From Alphaproteobacteria bacterium (GTDB lineage: Bacteria; Pseudomonadota; Alphaproteobacteria; SMXS01): a stretch of 37,497 bases of DNA. The position numbers were made by a program, and so were the translations under genes. The notes below the pieces were generated by a model. It saw nothing but the letters and a program-made list of their open reading frames with translations. It did no database searches and had not been told where the DNA came from. The stretch is from positions 1 through 37,497 of the forward strand of contig JANQQJ010000007.1 in NCBI GenBank assembly GCA_028284945.1, given 5' to 3'. Shown in pieces: positions 27,877 through 37,497 of this stretch. Numbering within the stretch: the stretch's first letter is position 1; each line of letters begins with the position of its first letter.

Positions 27877-28533
27877 TTACGTGATGCTTTGTCCTGTCTT
27901 AGCCCAATCAGCCAAGAAAGCCTCAAGCCCACGGTCAGTCAGTGGATGCTGCACCAACTGCCGAAGGACGGCAGGCGGAATAGTACAGACATCAGCTCCC
28001 AGAAGCGCAGAGCGTAAAACATGCGTCGGATTGCGAATACTTGCAACAAGAATCTCAGTATTTATTTCTTCGTAATTATTATAAATTTGACGAATATCTT
28101 CGATTAACTTCATACCATCTTGCGAAATATCATCTAATCGCCCCACAAACGGCGAAATAAAGGTGGCACCAGCCTTGCCGGCCATCAGGGCCTGGACGGC
28201 TGAAAAGCACAAGGTAACGTTCACCATGGTGCCCTGATCGGACAGGTGACGGCAGGCTTTCAGCCCATCCAGCGTCAACGGCACTTTGACCGCGATATTG
28301 TCGGCCAGTTTTGCCAGCTTCTCGCCCTCGGCGATCATCGAGGCAGCGTCCACCGCGGTCACCTCAGCGCTGACCGGACCATCGACCGCATCACAGATAT
28401 CTTTCAGAATGTCGAAGAAGTCTCCGCCCGCCTTGGCGATCAGCGAGGGGTTGGTGGTAACCCCATCCAGCAAGCCGCTGGACGCAAGATCACGAATTTC
28501 AGCGGTATCGGCGGTATCGACGAAGAATTTCAT
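27877..28533 (-). CDS. transaldolase-like / fructose-6-phosphate aldolase family enzyme
   Basis: A 218-residue small transaldolase-type class I aldolase. The ATG at 28533 ([16 protein letters not shown]) follows AGGAAAT; the upstream extension is not family-like. The Schiff-base lysine is K83 in NIAVKVPLT, and [11 protein letters not shown] and [14 protein letters not shown] are also typical. In many genomes this family is annotated as transaldolase, in others as fructose-6-phosphate aldolase; sequence alone does not settle it. Codons for about residues 130-167 (28031-28140) are very AT-rich, unlike the rest of the gene. It is first in the fsa-DUF484-xerC operon and divergent from priA. Confidence 0.88.
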   Translation of the reverse strand: MKFFVDTADTAEIRDLASSGLLDGVTTNPSLIAKAGGDFFDILKDICDAVDGPVSAEVTAVDAASMIAEGEKLAKLADNIAVKVPLTLDGLKACRHLSDQGTMVNVTLCFSAVQALMAGKAGATFISPFVGRLDDISQDGMKLIEDIRQIYNNYEEINTEILVASIRNPTHVLRSALLGADVCTIPPAVLRQLVQHPLTDRGLEAFLADWAKTGQSIT

Positions 28534-28614
28534 GGATCGATTTCCTATGTTCGCGGCACCATTGGGACGCCGCCAAAATTGTTGGGCGGCGCAGTTTAGG
28601 AAAGGCACCGGACC

Positions 28615-30819
28615 CTGCCAAGAACCGGTTCAGAAGAATCACCGACGCGGACCGCGCGAGTCCTGATCCCGCTCGCATTACCGGGGCCTTACGACTATTT
28701 GGTGCCTGATGGCATGACGGTCCAACCGGGCCAATTTGTCCAGGTGCCACTGGGGCCGCGCGTGCGAATCGGTGTGATTTGGGATAGCGGCAACGAGGGT
28801 CCGCCACCCAACCCAGAGAAACTGAAGCCGATTCAGCAGGTCATTGACCTGCCGGGCCTGCCGGAAAGCAGCCGCCGGTTCATCGACTGGGTCGCGCGCT
28901 ACAGCATGGCACCTCTGGGATCGGTACTGCGTATGGCGATCGGCACGCCCTCATTGTTTAAACAGTCCCGCATGTCGGTGCTTTATAGCTGGGCCGGGGC
29001 GCAGCCGGCGCGAGAGACAGCTGCCCGGAAACGGGTACTGGAGATTCTGGAAAGCGGACCGCCCCGCACCGCCGTCGATCTGGCCGAGGCCGCTGCTGTC
29101 AGCACCGGAGTCATAACGGGACTAGCCGATCAGAATGTGCTGGAACGGCACGAGCGAGACCCCAGCCACATTGATCTGCCTGCGCCTGAACCGGATACGC
29201 CGGGACCAACCCTGTCTGGAGACCAGAAATCGGCTGCTCTGGCACTTGTAAACACCGTTAGAGAACAGGCCTACTCAACAACACTGCTCGAAGGGGTAAC
29301 CGGCTCGGGCAAGACCGAGGTCTATTTTGAAGCCATCGCAGCGGCGCTGCGGGCGGATGACAAAGCACAAATTCTGGTGTTGGTCCCCGAGATCGCACTA
29401 ACCAATCAATTGCTGGACCGGTTCGAGGACCGGTTTGGCGCGCGGCCTCTGGCCTGGCATTCCACATTGAGTGGCACAGCGCGTAAAGCTGCCTGGCTTG
29501 CTGTCGCCCGCAGCCGCGCCCGCGTCGTTGTCGGCGCCCGGTCGGCGCTTTTTCTGCCCTTTGCCGATCTAAAGCTGGTGATCGTCGATGAAGAACACGA
29601 CCCCGCCTATAAGCAGGAGGATCAAGTGATCTACCAGGGGCGGGATATGGCCGTATTGCGCGCGTCACTGGCCGATTGCCCCGCGATTCTGGTATCGGCG
29701 ACCCCGTCGCTGGAAACCACGGTCAATTGCTGGAACGGCAAGTACCGCCACGTCACCCTGCGCGAACGGCATGGCGGCGCCACGCTCCCTGAGGTAGAGA
29801 CCGTCGACATGCGCGGCCAGGTGCTAGACCGAGGGCATTTTCTGTCCCCCGCCTTGGTCGAGGCGCTGCGGGAAACCGCAGATGCGGGCGAACAATCGTT
29901 GCTATTCCTGAACCGGCGCGGATACGCGCCAGCCGCCATCTGTAAAGCCTGCGGCCACCGGCTGCAGCGGGACAATTGTTCCGCCCCGCTGGTGGTTCAC
30001 CGATTCGGCAATCGGTTGAAGTGTCACTATTGCGACTATTCAACACCGATGCCGCGCGCCTGTCCGAGTTGCGGGGCCGAAGACAAAATCGTTCCCTATG
30101 GGCCCGGCGTCGAGCGGCTGGCAGAAGAAGTCAGCGGCCTTTTCCCCGATCAACGGGTCGCTGTCATCGCGAGCGACACCGTAAAGTCGCCACAGGAAGT
30201 GCAGAGCTTCATCAAACGAATCGAGAATCACGAGCTGGACATCATCGTCGGTACGCAACTGGTGACCAAGGGCCATCACTTCCCGATGCTGACTATGGTC
30301 GGCATCGTCGATGCGGACCTTGGTTTGTCTGGCGGCGATCTTCGCGCCGGCGAGCGCACCTATCAGCAGCTTTGGCAGGTCGCGGGGCGCGCGGGCCGTG
30401 AAAGCCGCCCGGGCCGGGTGCTGATCCAGACCTATATGCCCGAACACCCCGTGATGCAGGCCTTGGTGGGCGGCGACGGCCCGGCCTTTTATCGGTCCGA
30501 GGCCGATGCCCGGCGCGAGGGTCTGTGGCCACCCTTTGGCAAATTGGCGGCGCTGATCCTGTCGGGCCGCGACGAAGCACAGGTTTCCGCCCACGCAAGG
30601 CGATTGGCGCAGGCGGCCCCTGCCCTTCGCGGGCTAAGCGTGCTGGGCCCGACGCCGGCGCCATTTGCCCGGCTGCGGGGGCGCTACCGCTATCGGCTGT
30701 TGGTGCGCGCGGAACGCGGCGTCAGCCTGCAGCCGGTGCTGAAGGACTGGCTCGCGCAGGTGCCGGAAAAATCCAGCGTCCGCGTCACGGTCGACATCGA
30801 TCCATACAGTTTTCTTTAG
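28615..30819 (+). CDS. priA: primosomal protein N' (PriA helicase), apparent CTG start
   Basis: Replication-restart helicase. The conserved N-terminal sequence ([21 protein letters not shown]) is encoded well upstream of the first TTG at 28699. The frame is closed by TAG at 28597-28599, and between them there is no ATG, GTG or TTG. A CTG at 28615 is preceded, with nine bases between, by AGGAAAGG, and gives 734 residues, normal for PriA. Walker A is [12 protein letters not shown], the DEAH-type box is [11 protein letters not shown], and the late helicase motifs are [10 protein letters not shown] and [14 protein letters not shown]. The zinc region has CKAC, then RDNC instead of CxxC, then CHYC and CPSC, so one of eight ligands is replaced by arginine. 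Confidence 0.93.
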   Translation: MPRTGSEESPTRTARVLIPLALPGPYDYLVPDGMTVQPGQFVQVPLGPRVRIGVIWDSGNEGPPPNPEKLKPIQQVIDLPGLPESSRRFIDWVARYSMAPLGSVLRMAIGTPSLFKQSRMSVLYSWAGAQPARETAARKRVLEILESGPPRTAVDLAEAAAVSTGVITGLADQNVLERHERDPSHIDLPAPEPDTPGPTLSGDQKSAALALVNTVREQAYSTTLLEGVTGSGKTEVYFEAIAAALRADDKAQILVLVPEIALTNQLLDRFEDRFGARPLAWHSTLSGTARKAAWLAVARSRARVVVGARSALFLPFADLKLVIVDEEHDPAYKQEDQVIYQGRDMAVLRASLADCPAILVSATPSLETTVNCWNGKYRHVTLRERHGGATLPEVETVDMRGQVLDRGHFLSPALVEALRETADAGEQSLLFLNRRGYAPAAICKACGHRLQRDNCSAPLVVHRFGNRLKCHYCDYSTPMPRACPSCGAEDKIVPYGPGVERLAEEVSGLFPDQRVAVIASDTVKSPQEVQSFIKRIENHELDIIVGTQLVTKGHHFPMLTMVGIVDADLGLSGGDLRAGERTYQQLWQVAGRAGRESRPGRVLIQTYMPEHPVMQALVGGDGPAFYRSEADARREGLWPPFGKLAALILSGRDEAQVSAHARRLAQAAPALRGLSVLGPTPAPFARLRGRYRYRLLVRAERGVSLQPVLKDWLAQVPEKSSVRVTVDIDPYSFL

Positions 30820-30870
30820 GCCCATCAGACCGTGCAGGGCAGCCCCGCAGCCACGCCAACCCGGAGTCTG

Positions 30871-30899
30871 TTGCACCGCGCAAACCGCTGTGGTAACAC
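30871..30899 (+). promoter_or_regulatory. candidate promoter for atpHAGDC
   Basis: TTGCAC (30871-30876) and TAACAC (30894-30899) are 17 bases apart in the 189-base gap between priA and atpH. The -35 box is good and the -10 box is weak. No other clear match or terminator was seen in this gap. Confidence 0.3.
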
Positions 30900-31008
30900 T
30901 CGCGCCGTCGCGTACCCGGCAGCCTGTCGCACGGGTACTAAACCCTAGGAATTCCGCCGGTTTCACGGGCATTTGCCTAACGGAAACGTCGCTCAAAGAG
31001 GCACCGAC

Positions 31009-31569
31009 TTGGCCACCCAAAATTCCATGACGTCGGGCGTTGCAGGACGTTACGCCTCAGCGCTGTTTGAGCTGGCAAAGGATGCCGGCACGCTGGACGC
31101 CGTCTATGCGGACCTGGCCGCCCTGAAAACACTCATCGCTGAGAGCGCTGACCTGGCAAAATTGGTCAACAGCCCGCTGTTTTCGGGCGAGGAACAAGGT
31201 GCCGGCATGGCCGCCATTCTGGACAAGGCCGGCGCCAACACCCTGACCAAGAACTTCATCGGGGTCGTCGCCCGGAACCGCCGCCTCTTTGCCATCAACG
31301 ACATGATCGATGCGTTTCGGTTGATGCTGGCCGACCACCGGGGCGAGACCACCGCCGAAGTCATCTCCGCGCAGCCTTTGTCGCCTGAACAGGCCGACGC
31401 GTTGCGCGAAACGCTGACACGCGAACTTCGCAGCGATGTACAGATCGAATCGACCGTCGATGAAAGCCTGCTGGGCGGCCTGGTCGTTCGGGTCGGGTCT
31501 CGCATGATTGATAATTCACTACGCACCAAGCTATCGAATCTCCAGCTTGCCATGAAAGGGGTTGGGTGA
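31009..31569 (+). CDS. atpH: ATP synthase F1 delta subunit
   Basis: Stator subunit linking F1 to the peripheral stalk. The TTG at 31009 is chosen because AGAGG precedes it by 7 bases and it gives 186 residues, the normal length; a TTG at 30973 is further out and the ATG at 31027 lacks a ribosome site. The helical N-terminal domain starts [19 protein letters not shown], and the conserved C-terminal segment [23 protein letters not shown] is present. It opens atpHAGDC, and its stop overlaps the atpA start (TGATG). Confidence 0.95.
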   Translation: MATQNSMTSGVAGRYASALFELAKDAGTLDAVYADLAALKTLIAESADLAKLVNSPLFSGEEQGAGMAAILDKAGANTLTKNFIGVVARNRRLFAINDMIDAFRLMLADHRGETTAEVISAQPLSPEQADALRETLTRELRSDVQIESTVDESLLGGLVVRVGSRMIDNSLRTKLSNLQLAMKGVG

Positions 31570-33098
31570 TGGACATCCGCGCCGCAGAAATCTCGGAAAT
31601 TCTCAAGGAACAGATCACTAGCTTCGGCGCCGAGGCCGAAGTCTCAGAAATTGGCCGGGTGCTGTCGGTCGGTGACGGTATCGCCCGCATTTATGGTCTG
31701 GACAATGTTCAGGCCGGTGAAATGGTCGAATTCGACGGCGGCATCAAGGGCATGGCGCTGAACCTGGAAATCGACAATGTCGGTGTTGTTATCTTCGGCG
31801 ATGACAGCACTATCAAGGAAGGCGATACGGTCAAACGGACCGGCGACATCGTGGACGTGCCGGTGGGCAAGGGCCTGCTGGGCCGCGTTGTTGACGCGCT
31901 GGGCAACCCGATTGACGGCAAAGGCCCCATCGAGGCCACCGAACGCCGCCTGGTGGACGTTAAGGCGCCGGGCATCATCCCGCGCAAATCCGTGCATGAG
32001 CCCGTACAGACTGGCCTGAAAGCCATTGACAGCCTTGTCCCGGTTGGCCGTGGCCAGCGCGAACTGATCATTGGCGACCGCCAGACCGGTAAAACCGCTG
32101 TCGCCATCGACGCGATCATCAACCAAAAGACGGTCAATGCCGGTGATGACGAGTCGAAGAAGCTCTACTGCATTTATGTAGCGGTCGGGCAGAAACGGTC
32201 GACGGTGGCCCAGATCGTTAAGACGCTGGAGGACTCGGGCGCGATGGAATACTCCATCGTCGTGGCCGCGACGGCTTCGGAACCCGCGCCGCTGCAGTTC
32301 CTGGCCCCCTATTCCGGCTGCGCCATGGGTGAATATTTCCGCGACAATGGCATGCATGCGGTCATGGTCTATGACGATCTGTCGAAACAGGCCGTGTCCT
32401 ATCGTCAGATGTCGCTGCTGCTTCGCCGCCCGCCGGGCCGCGAAGCCTATCCCGGTGACGTTTTCTACCTTCACTCACGGCTGCTGGAACGCGCCGCCAA
32501 GATGAACGAAGACAACGGCGCTGGGTCGCTGACGGCGCTACCGATCATTGAAACCCAGGCCGGTGACGTCTCGGCCTATATCCCGACCAACGTGATTTCG
32601 ATCACCGACGGTCAGATCTTCCTGGAAACCGAGCTGTTCTATCAGGGCATCCGCCCGGCCATTAACGTTGGCCTGTCGGTGTCTCGTGTGGGCTCGGCCG
32701 CGCAGATCAAGGCGATGAAGCAGGTTGCCGGCTCGATCAAGCTGGAACTCGCCCAGTACCGCGAAATGGCGGCGTTTGCGCAGTTTGGTTCTGACCTCGA
32801 TGCATCAACCCAGCAGTTGCTCAATCGTGGCGCGCGCCTGACCGAGTTGCTGAAGCAGGACCAGTATTCGCCGATGGCAGTTGAGGATCAGGTTGTATCG
32901 ATCTTCTCCGGGGTGAACGGCTATCTGGATGGCATCGAGGTCTCAGCGATTGGCCGCTATGAAGAAGGCCTGTTAAGCGAAGTGCGGGCCAATCATGCCG
33001 ACGTTCTGGCCGCGATCCGCGACGAACAGCAGATTTCAGATGCCACGGAAGCTAAGCTGAAAGAAATCCTGGAAGAATATACCAGGACTTTTGCCTGA
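31569..33098 (+). CDS. atpA: ATP synthase F1 alpha subunit
   Basis: Non-catalytic nucleotide-binding subunit of F1. The 509-residue product starts [16 protein letters not shown] at ATG 31569 (a GTG one codon earlier is less likely). The Walker A loop GDRQTGKT is at 169-176, and the arginine-finger region and [22 protein letters not shown] signature are present. It overlaps atpH by one base, which suggests translational coupling. atpG follows after 44 bases. Confidence 0.98.
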   Translation: MDIRAAEISEILKEQITSFGAEAEVSEIGRVLSVGDGIARIYGLDNVQAGEMVEFDGGIKGMALNLEIDNVGVVIFGDDSTIKEGDTVKRTGDIVDVPVGKGLLGRVVDALGNPIDGKGPIEATERRLVDVKAPGIIPRKSVHEPVQTGLKAIDSLVPVGRGQRELIIGDRQTGKTAVAIDAIINQKTVNAGDDESKKLYCIYVAVGQKRSTVAQIVKTLEDSGAMEYSIVVAATASEPAPLQFLAPYSGCAMGEYFRDNGMHAVMVYDDLSKQAVSYRQMSLLLRRPPGREAYPGDVFYLHSRLLERAAKMNEDNGAGSLTALPIIETQAGDVSAYIPTNVISITDGQIFLETELFYQGIRPAINVGLSVSRVGSAAQIKAMKQVAGSIKLELAQYREMAAFAQFGSDLDASTQQLLNRGARLTELLKQDQYSPMAVEDQVVSIFSGVNGYLDGIEVSAIGRYEEGLLSEVRANHADVLAAIRDEQQISDATEAKLKEILEEYTRTFA

Positions 33099-33142
33099 TC
33101 CCTTATCGCCTGATCCTTTAAGCAAGCAGCGGACAAGACTTC

Positions 33143-35487
<2,345 letters not shown>

Positions 35488-35513
35488 AGCGACAGGACCT
35501 TCAAGGAGGCCCC

Positions 35514-35918
35514 ATGGCCGACACGATCGCATTCGAACTGGTCTCGCCCGAGCGGCTGCTGATGACTGCCGAGGTTCACTCGGTGATGGTGCCGGGCAGC
35601 GAAGGTGACTTCACGGTCCTTCCCGGCCATGCGCCGGTCATTTCGACCATGAAGCCCGCTGTAGTCGACGTCTATGAGACAGAAGGCGCCGCGCCGACCA
35701 AAATGTTTGTCCGTGGCGGCTTTGTCGATTGTGCGCTGGACCGCCTGACCATTCTAGCCGAAGAAGCGATCATGCTGTCTGAACTCGACCGGGAAACGCT
35801 CGCTCAACGGGTTCAGGATGCCGCTGAAGACGTCGAAGACGCAAAGTCCGACGACGAAAAACAGCACGCGCAAGACGTATACAACCAATTGAATGAGCTT
35901 CTTAGCGCCCTAGATTAG
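35514..35918 (+). CDS. atpC: ATP synthase F1 epsilon subunit
   Basis: Regulatory rotor subunit, 134 residues. The N-terminal beta-sandwich includes FELVSPERLLMTAEVHSVMV, GSEGDFTVLPGHAPVIS and FVRGGFVDCALDRLTILAE. The C-terminal part is a shorter, acidic helical segment (EDVEDAKSDDEKQHAQDVYN). AAGGAGGCCCC precedes the ATG, the strongest ribosome site of the operon. A short hairpin, CAGTTT-GCT-AAACTG (35925-35939), follows the stop, without a T tract. Confidence 0.96.
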   Translation: MADTIAFELVSPERLLMTAEVHSVMVPGSEGDFTVLPGHAPVISTMKPAVVDVYETEGAAPTKMFVRGGFVDCALDRLTILAEEAIMLSELDRETLAQRVQDAAEDVEDAKSDDEKQHAQDVYNQLNELLSALD

Positions 35919-35955
35919 TTGTCGCAGTTTGCTAAACTGCGCCGCGGTGGGAGCC

Positions 35956-36795
35956 ATGAGTCAAAACTGGACACTTGATGATATCGAGTGGGGCGACTTT
36001 CGTCCTGACCTTGTCGACGACGAGATGCTCGCCGTCGTAAAAGCCGCTGCATTGGTCGAAGCCAATGCGCCGGACTATGTTACCTATCTTTGCAACGTCT
36101 TTAAGGACGATCCCGCCCTGTGCGATGCGATCAGGGTCTGGGGACGTGAAGAGGAACAACATGGCGCGGCACTGGCACAATGGGCCGCAACCGCTGATCC
36201 GGACTTTGATTTCGACGAAGCCCTGCGGATATTCCGGTCCGATTACGAACAGTTACCGCTGGATTCGGACGAGTCCATCAGGGGCTCTCTGATGGGTGAA
36301 TTGTTCGCCCGGTGTGTCGTGGAAAGCGGCACAACATCGTTCTATGCCGCGATGAAAGACAAGACCAACGAACCGGTGCTGAAACAGATTGCGCACAATA
36401 TTTCGGCCGATGAAGTGAAGCACTACAAGCTGTTTCGCCGCCATCTTTCAGCCTATGAAGCCAGTCAGCCGAAGCTCTCGAAGCTGGCGCGCTGCCGGAT
36501 TCTGTCAGACCGCGTTTCAGAGCGTAATGACGATGAATTCGGTTTCGCCTATTACGCCGCAAACATCGCGCCTCACGGCGATACTCCCTATGACCGGGAT
36601 TACTGCATGCTGGCCTATGAGCTGGGATCGGTGGGCATCTATAAGCAACCCCACCTGGAAAAAGCGGCCAGAATGATGATGATGGCTGTCGGCTTCAAAA
36701 CCAACAGTCTGGTGTCGCGCACGGCGACAAAGCTTGCCTGGTGGATGGTTCAACGCCGCCAGCGGCACATAAATCAGTTGGCCGCTACCGCCTGA
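35956..36795 (+). CDS. ferritin-like diiron domain protein, function unknown
   Basis: A 279-residue protein with a full set of diiron four-helix ligands: E35, E66 and H69 (EEEQHG), E123 (VVESG), E153 and H156 (ADEVKHY). ATG 35956 is chosen for the GGTGGGAG before it; a TTG at 35929 is also open. The pattern fits the ferritin/rubrerythrin/diiron-oxygenase superfamily. The C-terminal third has a second helical part ([27 protein letters not shown]) beyond the usual ferritin core. It lacks a CxxC rubredoxin tail and signal peptide. It starts 37 bases after atpC on the same strand, and its 3' end overlaps rppH by 11 bases. Function could be iron/oxygen chemistry; substrate is unknown. Confidence 0.75.
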   Translation: MSQNWTLDDIEWGDFRPDLVDDEMLAVVKAAALVEANAPDYVTYLCNVFKDDPALCDAIRVWGREEEQHGAALAQWAATADPDFDFDEALRIFRSDYEQLPLDSDESIRGSLMGELFARCVVESGTTSFYAAMKDKTNEPVLKQIAHNISADEVKHYKLFRRHLSAYEASQPKLSKLARCRILSDRVSERNDDEFGFAYYAANIAPHGDTPYDRDYCMLAYELGSVGIYKQPHLEKAARMMMMAVGFKTNSLVSRTATKLAWWMVQRRQRHINQLAATA

Positions 36796-37267
36796 TCGCC
36801 GCGATTTGCGGCTCGAATTCACTGACCAACGCTGCATAAAGGTCGCGTTTGAACGGCACGATTAAGTCCGGAAGAGCACGGACTTGCGCCCACTTCCAGG
36901 CCCGGAATTCCGGGTGCTTGGTCTCAATATTGATGTCCGCATCACTGCCGGTAAACCGCATCAGAAACCATTTCTGTTTCTGACCCCGGTACTTGCCCTT
37001 CCACATCTTGCCCATCAGCTCTGGCGGCAGATCATAGGTCAGCCAGGTGGATGACTCGGCGACCAGCTCGGCTTTTGCCGTCCCAATCTCTTCTTCCATT
37101 TCGCGGAAAGCGGCTGCCAGCGGGTCCTCGCCCTTGTCAATACCGCCTTGCGGCATCTGCCAGGCGTCGCCTGGGTTATCAATGCGCGCGCCCACGAAGA
37201 TCAGCCCGTCATGATTGACAAGCATCACCCCGGCACAGGGCCGGTAAGCCGTCGGTTCACTGGCCAT
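36785..37267 (-). CDS. rppH: RNA pyrophosphohydrolase (Nudix)
   Basis: Removes pyrophosphate from the 5' end of mRNA and so starts decay. The 160-residue protein carries the Nudix box [22 protein letters not shown] at 41-62, with the REMEEE metal-binding glutamates intact, and the RppH-type QMPQGG before it and MRF and EFRAWKWA later. ATG 37267 lies 5 bases after the ctpA stop, so the two are probably co-transcribed. The 3' end overlaps the ferritin-like gene by 11 bases, tail to tail. Confidence 0.95.
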   Translation of the reverse strand: MASEPTAYRPCAGVMLVNHDGLIFVGARIDNPGDAWQMPQGGIDKGEDPLAAAFREMEEEIGTAKAELVAESSTWLTYDLPPELMGKMWKGKYRGQKQKWFLMRFTGSDADINIETKHPEFRAWKWAQVRALPDLIVPFKRDLYAALVSEFEPQIAAIRR

Positions 37268-37272
37268 GGGTC

Positions 37273-37497
37273 CTACTGCAGCGAGGCGGCTGACGTCGTC
37301 CGGTTATAGACCAATGCCAGGCCCTTCATCAGGTCGAGGGCGTAGGCAAGCTGATAGTCTTCGGCTGCTCGGTCGGTGCTGGTCTTGTCCTCTTCATCTT
37401 CCGGCAGATCGGCTTCGGTCAGCGGTAGTTCGTCCTCCGCTGCGGCATCCTCGGCATCTTGCTCACCCTGTTCCAGATGTCCCCGTAGGGTTGCTTC
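37273..37497 (-). CDS. ctpA: C-terminal part of carboxyl-terminal processing protease (S41), partial
   Basis: The reverse strand is open to the window edge and encodes 74 residues beginning [20 protein letters not shown], then an acidic stretch, and ending [21 protein letters not shown] plus a short tail. The LRGHL motif and the [13 protein letters not shown] helix match the end of alphaproteobacterial CtpA proteases as I recall them, and ctpA beside rppH is a common order. The catalytic serine and PDZ domain lie outside the window, so the call rests on the tail and context. Confidence 0.7.
   Translation of the reverse strand, partial: EATLRGHLEQGEQDAEDAAAEDELPLTEADLPEDEEDKTSTDRAAEDYQLAYALDLMKGLALVYNRTTSAASLQ

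Noticed and set aside
31644-32474. 276-codon minus-strand frame opposite atpA
   Set aside because: Shadow of a highly conserved gene; no family features.
35925-35939. Terminator after atpC
   Set aside because: The hairpin has only six pairs and is followed by GCGCCGCGG rather than a T tract.

Overview
The window (37.5 kb, high GC, by eye about 60%) looks like a stretch of chromosome from a free-living alphaproteobacterium. The evidence is the linked sdhCDAB, zapE-mdh, sucCDAB-lpd and F1-type atpHAGDC blocks, the neighbouring xerC, DUF484 and priA genes, the rppH-ctpA tail, and an mcl2/mch pair of the ethylmalonyl-CoA pathway type. Order-level placement (Rhodospirillales-like or similar) is a guess. 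No rRNA, tRNA, CRISPR array, prophage or conventional insertion sequence was seen.

Layout: (1) 1-6.3 kb, plus strand: leuC (5' end cut off), a 59-codon unknown gene, leuD, leuB, asd, an Mcl2-type malyl-CoA thioesterase/lyase and a double-hotdog mesaconyl-CoA hydratase. Two copies of a long palindromic repeat sit in the leuD-leuB and mcl2-mch gaps. (2) 6.4-7.7 kb: a small lipoprotein, a GIY-YIG nuclease gene bracketed by inverted palindromes, and a GNAT acetyltransferase. (3) 7.9-11.3 kb: sdhCDAB behind a near-consensus promoter. (4) 11.3-14.8 kb, accessory island: a minus-strand operon of an intact SDR, an SDR-like protein with no catalytic residues and an MFS transporter, divergent from arsR-arsI. 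(5) 14.8-26.2 kb: zapE, an AtoE-like short-chain fatty acid transporter, mdh, sucC, sucD, sucA, sucB, lpd. (6) 26.2-28.5 kb, minus strand: a tightly packed transaldolase-like gene, DUF484 and xerC. (7) 28.6-37.5 kb: priA with an apparent CTG start, the F1 ATP synthase operon, a diiron ferritin-like gene, and on the minus strand rppH and the 3' end of ctpA.

Together the core genes form a central-carbon and energy block: succinate dehydrogenase, malate dehydrogenase, succinyl-CoA synthetase and the 2-oxoglutarate dehydrogenase complex feed the respiratory chain, and ATP synthase follows. Mcl2 and Mch supply or remove malyl-CoA, methylmalyl-CoA and mesaconyl-CoA intermediates, and the AtoE-like carrier may bring in short-chain acids.

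The most unusual items are the active/inactive SDR pair in the arsenic-linked island, the palindrome-flanked GIY-YIG unit whose last codons lie in the palindrome, an AT-rich patch inside the transaldolase gene, the CTG start and missing zinc cysteine of PriA, and two mutually exclusive hairpins around the sucA start. No wholly new multi-gene system is demonstrated. The SDR pair plus MFS next to arsR-arsI is the best candidate.
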